NCBI RefSeq assembly: GCF_051020975.1
Contig: NC_135035.1
Coordinates: 10,540,001-10,604,000 of the forward strand
Length of the DNA: 64,000 bases
Direction: 5' to 3'
Source of the DNA: Osmia lignaria lignaria
Taxonomy: Eukaryota; Arthropoda; Insecta; Hymenoptera; Megachilidae
This document shows positions 38,319 to 50,600 of the stretch, in pieces. Each line of letters opens with the position of its first letter. Within the stretch, counting starts at the first letter, position 1. The translations under genes were made by a program, and so were the position numbers. The notes under the pieces were generated by a model. That model had not been told where the DNA came from. It ran no database searches and saw nothing but the letters and a program-made list of their open reading frames with translations.

Positions 38319-38488
38319 AGGTCTAATTGCAGATCCAGCCCGGCGTATCGTCGCCGTAGCAAATCGGCCGAAAATTGAAGCGAAAGAGAAAGCGAAGCCT
38401 GGAAGATTTCACGGGCCCGGTGTGTCATTAATTTGAACACCTTCCGCTAAATCGCGACGGAGAAACCTAACCGCGACAGCGGAACGAG

Positions 38489-38522
38489 CCGTGGCTCGAT
38501 CGGATACCAAAACGAGCCACGG
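38489..38522. repeat. Perfect 10-bp stem hairpin
   Basis: CCGTGGCTCG (38489-38498) and CGAGCCACGG (38513-38522) are exact reverse complements around a 14-base loop. The stem is GC-rich and stable. It is not flanked by a recognisable gene. Confidence 0.7.
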
Positions 38523-41500
38523 ATCCGTTGCTCCTCGACGTGAAGATAATCTGTGTGCCCCTAAGTGGCGGGTATAACCACTTAACGGAGTACAGGTGGC
38601 ACTCACGCATTAAGGACAAAGTGGGCAAGGGACGTATTTTTAATAAAGATTATCACCGCCTCGAGCTCATCCCTGATACGATGTAAATGCTTTCCGCGAC
38701 GAGTGGCCTCGATTTGTCTTCCCTGAACATCCGTTTCTGACGGATCACGAAATAGAACATTCATATTCCGGGCAAGATAATTAAGATTTTAAATGAAATT
38801 TACTTTCGACCAAGGGTGCATTGAAAATTACAATGTAATTTTCTGTTTTTAAATTTTCTGATATTAAGTTGTAATCGTTTCTGGGTACATCAATTTCCAT
38901 GCCAATAAGAGTTTGATTGCAACTCAGCCAGATCCATTTACGATAAAATAATCTTAAAGATTATGTACTTCAGTTTCCTGATACGTTACTCGCCCATAAT
39001 ATTATTACGAAGCACGTAAACCTATAACATTTCCCACTTTTTAAAAACTTTCTCGATGCACGAGAGAGACAAGATACAGAAATTAAATAGATTAGTATCG
39101 AAATCATTACAAGGTTGAACAACCCTAAAGATTAATAAAATCAAAATTTCAAATTTTATCTTTTCGATGAATAATAATAATTTTCTTGTTCTAACGTAAT
39201 TAAAACATTGATCGTTACAGGACAGGTAAACTAGTAGAGTTGTTGATTAAATTTATGGAAAGCTGTATCAGAAATGAAATTTGAATATCATTACGTGATT
39301 ATGTACGAGAAACCTGTCGAATTAAAATAAATCGGTGTAGCGTTAAACAGGAACGATCGAGCCACCGTTTCAGACAAATTGGAACGAAAAGAAAAGTACA
39401 TATATGGAAGATACACATACGCGAGTGTACAGCTACTTGGAATCGATCTACCTGTTCGCGTATCTTCATTATCAATGATTATCATTCATTATCGCATATT
39501 TGCCCTTAAACGGTCCAATCGGCTCTCTTGAAAGGCGTTTCGTGCTGGTTCATGTAAATTCAATGCACCTGTCGATGCTCGGGCGACACAACAGGGGTTC
39601 CTTATCAATTTACTCACGCAATTTGCGTTAAACTATTCGATGCAATTGGATAAAAAGAATGTTAAAGTGTTTTAAGGTAATGGAAAATAATAAATTTTCG
39701 AAGGATTGAAAATTATATCGTGGGAAATCGAATCGTGAAACGATAGTTTGAAGCAAGCTGGATAAAAATCTTGTAACTTAGCGACGTTGTTGGGCGTGAC
39801 TCCTGGGGAGAGGCTTTTCTATAGATCTGACCCTGTTCACCTGCCAGCAGCACGACCAGAAGAGACAATGAGACTTTGACGAAATAAAGGCAAGAAGGTG
39901 CAGCCTCGTGGATCAAGAACAGTCCGAAAGACCTTTGTTAGTCGAACAATAAGGGTCGGGAAGAAAGTGCAGGGGGTGTGATGCAAGGTGCCACCAGCTG
40001 CATTGTTTCATTGCAGGTGGACAATGGTTGCTCGCGTGACACCAAATGCTTCGAGCACCGACGACTTTGGCCTCGAAACCGGAAATCGTAAGTAAGGGTT
40101 GACACTCTTACCCTCGTTTAAAGGGAAGAAATCAATGCATTCATATCGTTCGTTCAGAAACAGTCCAAAAAATCCTCCAACAACGTTCTTGTAAGAAGAA
40201 GAAAAGAAAAAGAAATATCAAAGACCTTCGGTTCTTCGTTAAATAAAAAAAAAAAAAATACGACGTTAAGGAGCGCTCGTAGTTCGCGCGCCCTTTTAAG
40301 GTGCCGATCAATGGCGACCAGAGGGCCCGCTAAATAATAGCCACTGATTAGAAGGCCAGGAGGCGATAATAATTCAGAAGGTGGTAGTTAGGTGGCCCGC
40401 TGCTCCCGTTACCTGTTCCTTCTCGCGTTCGGTCATCCTTAGGCCTCGTTAAGGAACACCTTTGCTCTGATCTCGATAGAAATTAATATTTCGGCGAGAT
40501 GAAACGGCCTTCCTAGGGCGATGTCAAAGGAGCCACGTTAGCCGCCAATGAATACGATCTTTGTAATTAACGCGGGCCCCAACTAATGACCAACCGATCC
40601 ACCTGTAACGTCGGCTACCACTCGAATCAAAGGCGGATTCGAGGGTATTAAGCCGAATGACTCCGCGCCTAGACACCGACGTGACCCCCTACGGTAGTCC
40701 GAACGGTTAATATCTAATTATTTCGAGCATGCTCGCTCCCACGTGAAAGATGATTCCGGAATAATCACCGGGATTCGGGATGATATCACAAAAAATTCAA
40801 CACCCTGTGGTTATCAAGCGGGGGAAGCTTGTGAAGTATCGTGACTTTCAGAAGGAAGATCCCTTTGTTTCGATGTTTCTGGAGCAAGAATTATGTTCTT
40901 CTTTAAGATAAATAAATATAAAATTCTGGGCACCTACGTCTCTGACATCTTCATGAATAACGATCGAATCAAAGGATGAATCAAACTCCAACCCTCATTC
41001 TAACAACAAGAATAGGGGATGTATAGTGGAAAGAAGAAAATCCCTGACAAAGGGTCGCGAACGCGAACGAATTCGTCTCATTGTGACGAAGACATCCCCG
41101 ACGCCCCCTACCTTCCTGCCCGAACGAATTTGCTGCAAGTGCGGTTTATTGTAAACTGTCTAGGTCCACCAGCTGCCCCGTAATCCACCACCCCCTCCAG
41201 ACCTGGCCCTCTGAGAGCACGTCAGAGGTCTGTTCGCGGTGAAAAGAGGGGTTGTTATCGTGGTCCTATCTGCGATCGGTCGGCACGATATTTCTAACAG
41301 GGCCCCTGGGTCCTAGTCCGTGGCCCATAGATCATGGGCAGATAAGGTGGTGCGGTGTTCGCGGGGCCCACCAGGGGGCCACACCGCCTGTCCATTGTGT
41401 TCCGTGTCTTCTACGTCCTCCGCAAGGATCGTACAGCCGAGGCCGACACTCGTACCTCTTTCCACCTGGATCACCGCTGATTGCTCGCGTGCAATTACAC

Positions 41501-44190
41501 GTCTCTCCGATCGTACCGTTCACCATTCGTATCGGATTCCATTCCTTTTACTCGATTTCCATCGCTTTCAGATCTCGTTTAGTCGGCTTTAGTCTCGCGT
41601 GATTGCTGGTTAATTCGAGAGGAAGCGGGTAGGGGTATCTTTCGACGAGGATGGCTGCTCTCATTCGATTTGGAGAGTAAATATGTTGATGAATTGTAAG
41701 ATTGTTTGCTTGTTTCTTTTAATTAACTGTAGATCTTTTGATTATTCTCCTCTTAGATCGTACTATACTCTTGATTGATTTATGATTTTGAAATTGGGTG
41801 TATGGGTGGTGTGTTTGAAAAAAAATTTAAGAGAATTTTTAATTAATTCAAAAATCTATACCCTATATGCCACTTAGAGTAGATCCCTTTCAAGTCCAGT
41901 TTACCATTCCTGGCTCCAGAGTTGCTCGAGATAAAGATAAGGACTGTATGATAGTCGCCGAGCAATGGCTTCGAAAAGATCAACATCAGCAGCATCGATC
42001 GAGACGATCGCAGACGGCTTTTGCGGTACTCTCTTGGTGCAAATATAACAGTATCTGGCAGATAACGAAAGGTGTCTAAAGCGTAAGGATCCAAGGATAC
42101 TTTGGTCCCCTATTTCTCGGTATCTCGGATCGCAATCTCGAGAACGTGGGTGTTTCAATGATGCGACCGGTCACGATGCCGATGATCAGATAGCGTTCAT
42201 GACACCGCGACAGTTCAACAGCGGCGGCTTATTGACGAAACTCAATCCCTGTTCTTGCACAACTTGTGCCAAAAATTTACATAATACACTTTTTTATTTT
42301 TATTCAAATTTACAACGAAAGCTATTGATAATTTTGTGCAAATACAGCTACTGATTATATCTTGAGTAGTCGAAAACAAAAATAGTCAGACTAATTTATT
42401 TGATAGAAAAGGAAGAGGAAAAGAATCATCTCACAAAACGTATTAGATTTCGACAGGGACGTAGCGATCGTGGGGCCATTTCTGGAGCTACTCGACTGTG
42501 TCCGCCCTTTCACGGATAATTTGATCTCGTTGACGATAAAGACGTACAATGCCCGGCCCATTCGCCCCTCGACGATCAGATATCTCGTTGGATAACGAGC
42601 GGATTGTACGAAGACTAATTGGTAAAGTGGCGAGACGATGCCGCGTGTTTCGCATTTTGAACGCGGAAGCGACGAAGAACAGGGAAGTCGTTTCGCCTTG
42701 GCTACGTTCTAGAGGTCGACACGATCTTCCGGCTCCTTCGTTTCAAAGGACAGAGATCGGTGAAAGGAAATCGGTGAAACACGACTAAACTATAATTCAT
42801 CGAGAACTATCATTTACCAAGATAATTAAGCAAACCTGTGAAGAAAGCAAACATTTTCAAATAAAAAAATAGTGCACCCTGATAATTTCCTTCTGAATTT
42901 AAAATAGGAAAAATTCATAATTTGTCGAATAAAATTACTCAGCTGCGTTTTCATAACATAGTACACAATTTCATTAATTATTGACCTATAGTATGATTAT
43001 ATAAATGGTAACTTTGCAATCGTGTACACTCACCATTATCATTAACGACCTAAAACCATTAAAACAGTATCGAGGTTCCTAATGACCGCGGTTACTATTA
43101 ATAAAATAAATACGACATAAAGGAGAACGAGTTGGAGCTCTGGGTTTCTAACTGAAATGGCATCGTTAACTCTCATAGAACGAGTTTCGAGCAAACATTC
43201 ATCGCGCAGATGGTAACGCCCAAAGGACAAGCGAGCTCGAGGTGCGTCGCTTCCTTGGAAGTGCAATTAAAACTGAAAACGCCACAACGATGGCACGTAC
43301 GTGTCGTAAAACGAAAAGAGGAGCGACTGGTTTGAAAGCTTAGAAACTCGAACGCGTACGCGGGAATAAAAGCGACGATTTCGAGCAGAGTTTCCCTCGG
43401 CCAGGAAATTTAAATCTTCTTCCAGCCAGCCACGTGCCTTTACGGTCGGCTATAAAAATCTTTTCGGACGGATGGAACGAATATGATCTGGTTAACGGGG
43501 GTTTACGTAACACCGGTTCTCACGATTCCATTTCCTGTGAAATATCGCGAAACTAGAGAAATTATACCCGCTGCTTCAAAGGAGTGCTTTTACATATTTC
43601 TAATAGAATAAAATTTATCTCTTTGAAAATGAAGGAAAATAAAATTTTTAATTTCTACCGCAAGAGAAGGTATCTGGAATTCCAAGAACCCGAAGATGGA
43701 GAATGACAAATTTCCGACACGTCGGCTGTCGTTATAGACAGGCGTAGAAAAGTGTCCGGTGTTGTGAGAAAATAGAGGCTAAATATTTTCTCGAGAATAG
43801 AATCGACGACAAGCGACACAATAACCAGGACAATGACGAACTTTTAACGCGGTCGTACGACAAGCACGTCGTACAGGCATAATCCACGGGGTTCCCTCTG
43901 CTATCTTCGCTCGATCTTGATCCTGCCCTCGGATCTCCAGGCACAAGATCGCTCCAGATAGACCCAACTACTTCACCAGCTGCTCCCTGCTCAAAGTCGA
44001 CCCCTCTGAGGCCGCATACAAAAGAGAAAATCGCGAACTGCTTGCAGATTTCACGATAAAGCTCAACTTTCAAAGTCGAACTTGTCCGGTTGCCTGCTCT
44101 CTTAATCAACGACGATTAGGTGTGATTTATATTTCATCGATTTCTTTCATTTTTTTTTTAATAATTCAGTAACCCAAATCCCATATAATA
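38523..44190. other. Gene-free stretch
   Basis: I see no gene. A purine tract and an A13 run lie near 40192-40258. The GC-rich patch 41160-41600 holds open frames on both strands (116 codons plus, 64 minus) that I do not recognise. Frame 43732-44109 (-, 125 codons) is also unrecognised. The rest is AT-rich background. Confidence 0.5.
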
Positions 44191-44329
44191 TTAACATTCG
44201 AACTACCGACGAAAAAATTGAAAATATTATTTAACATATAAAATAATATAGAAAATTTTAAATAGATAAAGGATAGAATAAGAAAGTTGATGACAGTCAT
44301 TTTGACTGGTTTGGTAGTTCTAGTGTTAA
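44191..44329. mobile_element. Short TTAA-type MITE, copy 2
   Basis: The element opens with TTAACATTCGAACTACC (44191-44207) and closes with its imperfect reverse complement GGTAGTTCTAGTGTTAA (14 of 17 positions pair), with intact TTAA at both ends. It is 139 bp, very AT-rich inside, and carries the same CAGTCA-TTT-TGACTG hairpin inside the right end as the copy at 31048-31209. Both copies lie in the same orientation. It has no coding capacity. Confidence 0.8.
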
Positions 44330-46197
44330 ACAGTGTTCCTGGTAGCAGGAACCCGACCACCGTTCGCGAAGGTCTCGCGATCACCGTCGTCCCTTTGCCC
44401 TTCTGCTCTTTTTTATTCTTTCCCTCTAACAAGGGGAACAACCAAGCGGGTCTCTGTTCGCGTGTACGTTGGCCACATTACGCGAGATTTAAGGTCGCCC
44501 TTAGCCATCGACAGCGTCCAAGGGGTCCGAACAATGGCTGACCATTTTAAGAGAGAACCTCCTGGAGGAACATTTTATTCCTCCAGGAGCGTAACGAGCG
44601 ACGCACGTGAACGGGGCACCATCTTGAAATGCTACGAATTCCACGATCGTATTCGTGAGACGAAAATAAAAGGTATCGAACTGTTAGGTTCCGGTTGGAA
44701 TCTGAATTCGACCCACCGCTGCTTCGTTGCTTCTGAATTATACGGAGACGAGGAGGGAACAAAAGGCTCGATATGCAAACAAACGTTTCAATTATTCAAG
44801 TCTGCCGGGCGTCGTTTATTCGATTCCTTAAAATTACCCCGATTACGAAACCGGCAACACAATGTGTCCTCAGTGACCCGGACCGCGATCGATTTTAAAG
44901 GGAACACTGCCATTCGTGAGATATTTGCATAATTACGAACGAATACCTCCGATACGACGATGTTTCGGAATATTTTCTTAAATCCATTCAATTCAGAGGA
45001 TGCTTGAAATGCGTTTAACCCTCGTGCACCTCGATAAAAGTTTCGTAAACGTAGATTCGTTAATTTCACGATCATCAAGATTACACTTTACTATTTTCGC
45101 TGACTTGTATAATCCTCCAAGTCTACAAGTCCCTAGTTACCCGCATCCCCAGGCTCTTTATATTCGCAATCGGATAGGGTGAGAGGTTGAACGAGTGGCT
45201 AGGATTATCCATAGCAATCAGACTCGGCGATCTATCGCCGAGGAGAGATCGGAAATCAGCCGATGCAAGTGTCGCGAAAAATCTGATAATCTTCGAAGGT
45301 ATCGGACGAAGATACGTTCCGAGAGATAATCGTTAAAGTCTATCCGCTACCAATTAAGAATCCAGTCAATAAATGAGTCGTATAAATGAAAATCAGTCTC
45401 TAATGAGTCAAATCACCCACGTCATCAACTTCTAAGAACAGGTATACTAACCTAGATCTCCTCCGTAGCTATCAAAAAATGATTATGAAAAGTAGTCGAA
45501 CTAGAATCAAGGGCCTGTAGTCGCCACGCGGCACTAATTCGAAGGAATGATATTAAAAAGAAAAAGAAACGTTGCACCTGTTTGAAAAGCAGGAAATTGA
45601 TACCCCTTTGTAACCTGGGTTTCAATCAGACGCCATAGCGCTCCGAGGCGTCCGCATCTCGTCAGTCGTTTAGATGTCATTAAGATTTAAAACTCCACGG
45701 AATCGCTTTGTTTTCAACAGGTTCGCGAGTTTCTGCCGTTTTGCAGGCCTTGCGGCCTCGTTCCTCGACACCTCCGAAGCGAGAATGTATGACATTAACG
45801 ATCGGAATTGCGCGAACCGAATAACGGGCTGCGTGGCCGGTCACCTTGATGCTGGTAATTTATGCTAATGGCCGAGCAGAAAATTTCGGGGCCCTTACGA
45901 ATTTGGCACCGGCTATCCGCTCGATGATGATTGTTAGATCTGGTTTCGAACCATGTTCGATATAATGATGGGACACCTGACTATGGTACAGTGTTGCTTT
46001 CAAATATTTTCCTGTATTTATTAATCAGGTGTTTTTGAAAAATTGTTGAATCGAAAGCAAACGTTGTGCAATCCTCCGAAAACAATGCAACAAATCATGA
46101 TGATTGATTCTGATAGAAAGTAGGGTTTAAAAGGGACAAAATCGAGTTTACCTGCAGCAAGGTATGATAAACGGTTCGAAAGTTACAGGGTCCTCTC
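44330..46197. other. Gene-free stretch with the longest open frame (199 codons)
   Basis: The plus frame 44333-44932 (199 codons) starts right after the MITE end and runs through the hairpin at 44559-44589. Its translation shows no domain, signal peptide or membrane segment, and a 96-codon frame opposes its distal part. I do not call it a gene. The remainder to 46197 shows nothing supportable. Confidence 0.5.
44559..44589. repeat. Perfect 12-bp stem hairpin
   Basis: CTCCTGGAGGAA (44559-44570) and TTCCTCCAGGAG (44578-44589) are exact reverse complements around the 7-base loop CATTTTA. There is no T run after it, so it is not a terminator. Confidence 0.8.
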
Positions 46198-46229
46198 TAT
46201 AAAACGAGCAGGAAGATGGTCAGTCAGTG
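46198..46229 (+). promoter_or_regulatory. Possible TATA plus initiator core promoter (weak)
   Basis: TATAAAA at 46198-46204 is followed by overlapping TCAGTC and TCAGTG words at 46220-46229. TCAGT(T/C) is the arthropod initiator. The second word puts the TATA first base at about -28, close to the usual -31 to -30. The first ATG downstream (46231) opens a 45-codon frame without a convincing signal peptide. TATA words are common in AT-rich DNA, so chance is quite possible. Confidence 0.2.
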
Positions 46230-49200
46230 TATGAAATTCATAATGGACGTCGGCCCTTTTCAAAGCGTGATCTTCCCTCTCTCTTCCCTCTGCCGTCATA
46301 GTATTCAAACATCGACTAAAATTGGAATCTATCGCGTAATCGAGCGAGGGACCGGGGTCATTAAGTAAATTCCAAAATTACGCTTGCAAATTTCGAAATG
46401 CAAATGTTCCATCCACGGATAGGGGTAGGGGTAAGGGGGTTGGGGGTGGTTTACGAAAGGGACTCGTCTACGCTTTTTGCGACTATAAATTTCCGGTTTA
46501 ATTGGATCGGATTATTGTAATTCCGTCGGGGCTTATTTATGAGGCCGTTTCAGACTTTAAACATGGAACAACCTCGCTCTTCATTCTACTCGGCTCTCGT
46601 CGCTGCCGTCTCAAAACTAAAGGCCGAATCGGTTATTAAATTATGGTTAAAGCTTCGATCTCGTTTTTGTCGGCAGGTGAACACACGGTTCTGCCCTCTT
46701 TATGCATACCGAGGACGAGAGCTTTGTTAAAGGCCAATTTATGGAAGAACCGAGGAGCGAGGGGGGATTAAATCGCGTTCTGATGCCGTCGTGAATCAGG
46801 ATCGCTCGTGTCGATGGATGATTTTCGAGACTTGACGTGTCCATCTTGCCAAGCTACGCTAACTACCATAGCCATCATCGTGAATTTATTATGTACATGG
46901 CAGCTTTAAGAGGTGAGACCTAACGACGAGGAAACGCGGTTGACACCTTTCGTAAAACGATACCACCGTTCGAGCAATTTATGGTGGTTGCTTCTTAAAT
47001 ACGATATTTGTAACTCCAGATCGTGCAAGTGTTCAAAATTTATATAGAAAAAATCATTATGGGCTGAAAGATATTTTAATTATTCCCAATCCCATTAAAA
47101 AGATATTAAAAGATAATTTTATCTTTAAAATGACAAATATCTTATTAGTTCATGAAATACTTCGAATATTTATAACTACATTAAAAATAAATTTCACCCC
47201 AGCCAAAGTTTCGGTACCTATGCAACCGTTTCCACGTTCGTACATTAATGATCGTCAACGGTAAGTTTTACTACTCGGGGTAAAAAGCGAGCGTCTCCTA
47301 GTATTCTGCATGACTAAACGTCGGAACAAAATAGTGGCACCCTTTTACAAGCCATCAATCAATAAATAAGAGAAAAGGTTGATCGTCGAACCGGTCGAAG
47401 TATCGTGAACTTGGATGGTGTCTTCCCATGCTGACTTGCACTAATAAACCCCATTTATCCGTTAGGGTGAAGCACTCGCAACGAGGAAATTTTTAATGGC
47501 ACCATTTCGCTCGTTTAAACACAATAAACGTCAACAGATCGGGTTGAGCGTCCTTTTTACCCGATATTTTTCTTTTTTTTTTTTCGCGAGTCATTACGAT
47601 CCGGTCGCGCGAAGAAGCATCTGGCCGGAGGCGTAGAAATCTTACGGAACCCCCTTTTACAGCGGGCTGATATTCAAATGCGCGAAAATTATAATGGCAC
47701 CGTGATATTGGAGTTTCGTTGAATCGTTCTAATGACGCTTCCGTGGAAAAGGGGTTGCTTCGATGAAATATTAAAATTCATGAATGCCGCGAACCGAGAG
47801 GTGCGCCGAATGAATCGAACCACCGTCTGTTCATGATTTCTAATGGATTCTTTTTGCATCGAACAATATTGCATCTGGATGCGTGTGGAAAGTTATGCAG
47901 ATGTTCAGATCTGAATCATCGTTGCTACGTCACGAACGATCATGAAATTTATAAATGCTATTTTTTATTATTCCTCGAATAAGGAAGGCAAATTCGATTC
48001 GAAGAAAGAACGAAAAGCTGTAGGTATCCCTGCGGAATTATTTTACATGTACATAGTATAATATGAACGTCACGCGTTGAAGGAAAGAAAAACGCTTGGA
48101 TATTATGCCACGCAACTGGACTCGTGCCAGCTCGGAAATGGAAAGTAGACGGAGAAGCAAAAGGGGAAACGGTTACATAAGAAACACTTCGTTGACTGCA
48201 TTTTGCTGCGTCTACTGCATAGCAGAGACTATCCTGCTGGTGTTTTACACGGGTCGGTGCATCGATTAACCTGCATTACGAGGGGTACGTCGCTAGTCAT
48301 GCAGGCTGCATCGGTAAGTCACGAGTACAATAATGTGTATGGTAGAAAAAGGAAATCGTCGAATCTACAGGGTGTGATTTTGATATCTCTCAAATAAAAT
48401 TCTGTTAATTATCACTTCTCTCTGTCCTTATGCAATCAAGCCATCAAGCCAAAAACTAAATAAAAATCTGAACTATTAAACTTCCGTCGTGCGTCATTTT
48501 AAGAAGCAGCAAAAAATTAAAGTGCAAAATCATATAAAACTTTTCCTACTAATTTGTATTGCTATCTCGATTGTATCAGAATTCTATAAAAAACGTTTTA
48601 AATATGCAGAAAGAAATACATTTAACAGCTTCCTATGCATCAATGATATTATTTATGCTTCCACGTGCCGTTCGGACAGAAAATCGTCCTCTCACTCTCG
48701 AAAATGTCTTATGCTCATTAAAATAGATAGAGAAATAATTGTCCAAGAAGGCAAGCACGTTTCATTGGAAACAGAGAAGCAGAGATTCGATACATGGACA
48801 ATATTAAAACTTCCCTGCCAGGTTGCTGCTTAGGGTGATCGAAGACACGCGTGTTCACCTGTTATGAGTCAGCTGAACCTGAACACCTTGGACCCGAGTT
48901 GAATCACGTTGTACGTAACATTTTCTGTATTGCTTCTATGCAAACGTGATAGGCTAACAACCTCCGTATCGTCGTCTGATCATGACACTACATGTTGATC
49001 CACCCATTGATTATTATTAACGCTTATATTCAGACACAATGTACTCGTTGTTTGATTCAAATCATTAATCACTTGATATGGAAACTTAATTAAAAACATT
49101 GATTGCACGGTGCTGTAAGACATGACAGTGAGTGGGTATATTAAAAATAATATTCAAATATAATGAAGAAAAATTCAAGAGCCTCTATAGAAAATATTAC

Positions 49201-50600
49201 AGACAACTGGATATATTTTCCCTCCATCGACAGTTTGTTCCTGGTGTTCCGTTGATCGTGATAGCCGGCGTGGTGAAACACCACGAATCCGACAAAGGGC
49301 GAACCGAAAAGGTTGAAAGCTTAATTTATATGCGATTTCGCGGTCGTCCGCATTCTCACAAAACCTTCTTCCCCATACAGGGAACTGATTTCGATGCAGC
49401 TATTTCGTGGCTGCTCTAGGAGACCCAACCCGACTCTTTTTCTTCTACAGCCGGTTCCAGTACGCCTCCGATGCTAATAGAGGCGGATTTCTGGATTATT
49501 TCGCTAGCTTCGGCGAAATCGAAGGGAGCACGATAGAGAGATATGCCTGGAGCCACCCGGGTCGAGGGCGAAATACCAGGAAGGCAGATGTCGGAACTCT
49601 ATATGTCTCCTAGGAACATATGGAATTTACGTTCACCGGACCTTCCGCTTTGTTCTAAGACCCTACGATCTCTCCTCGTAGTATCTAACTAGCTTTACGG
49701 GGATAATACGTTCGCGCAATGGTTCGTCGAGTGACGACGGTATCGTTGCGGAGTGGAATTCGAACGGGTGGGTGTGAACGAGGTGTCGAGGAAGTTTAGC
49801 GATCGTTAACACGTTATTTGAAATATCTAATGCTTACATTTATGGTAATCTTCCACGATATTAATTAACAATTATTTCCAATCTCACTTTATCTGACACA
49901 CATTTTAAAGCCTTTCAGATACATTATTCAACCAGTGGATCGTTTGACTCCAGTCCCCTCTAATCATAAAACTAATTGAACTTCGTTGTCTCGTTCCTGC
50001 ATGTCACAATTTTATCGATACTCGAACAACAATTTCCCAATGTCTTTCATCTCCGCACGGTTTTCACGAGACGGGGTTAAGTCGGTTAAATGAATCGTTA
50101 AATCCTGCTCAATATTGTGACGCATCGTAATACCGTGGATTTACATAAGAGTTCGTTAACTGGGCACAAAAGACGAACCGTCTAATGGACGAATATTATT
50201 ATTCAAATGGCTGCCGGTCGTCGCGATAACCAGACGATGATGTATCGTGTATTAATGACGGGACCGAATATTATATGCAGATCGGATTATAGATTAGACG
50301 GGGCGTTAAATGCCGACCTACCTGATGAAATTAATGAGAAACTCGGTATCTTCAGCCGTCGACTAATCGATCGGTCGTATCAGTCCGTTATGCACGAAAA
50401 GCTTCGATCGTAACGTCCTGATAAATCATTCGAATTCACGGAGAATTAGAACGATTCTACGCTCATCTTCTAAGAGGATTTCGTTTAGACGTTAATCCTA
50501 CCGCGCTTATTGCGATTCGAACGATCTACCACTTTGAATTATCTACCAAGTTATTGTCAGTCTTCCTATTGTACGCTTTGAGGATAATAGAGGACGACTG
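46230..50600. other. Gene-free stretch around the G4 motif
   Basis: I see no gene. Frame 48489-48833 (+, 114 codons) lies in AT-rich DNA and is unrecognised. A GTAAGT donor-like word at 48312 follows a short open segment, but no acceptor or conserved peptide could be paired with it. A T-rich run lies near 47575. Confidence 0.5.
46422..46446 (+). other. G-quadruplex motif
   Basis: Four runs of four to five G separated by TA, TAA and TT, with loops of two to three bases, fit the canonical intramolecular quadruplex pattern (G3+ N1-7, four times). The tight loops and long runs predict high stability. The first two units also resemble a G-rich telomere-like word, but it is not the insect TTAGG repeat. 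Confidence 0.8.

Larger units (their letters stand above)
31210..38488. other. Gene-free stretch
   Basis: I see no gene. Frames 32942-33430 (+, 162 codons), 32094-32435 (+, 113) and 35154-35489 (+, 111) are unrecognised and share space with minus-strand frames. A tandem GATTCTAA repeat lies at 37061-37084, a dumbbell-type inverted repeat at 34615-34653 and a 10-base tandem repeat at 38298-38318. A TATAAAAG at 37424 lacks any initiator at the right distance. Confidence 0.5.

Noticed and set aside
44333..44932. Longest open frame, 199 codons, plus strand
   Set aside because: No recognisable domain, signal or membrane segment. It begins within a few bases of a MITE end, contains an unrelated hairpin and faces open frames on the other strand.
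48203..48320. Short open segment ending in GTAAGT, considered as an exon
   Set aside because: No acceptor or neighbouring exon could be paired, and the peptide in any frame is not recognisable.
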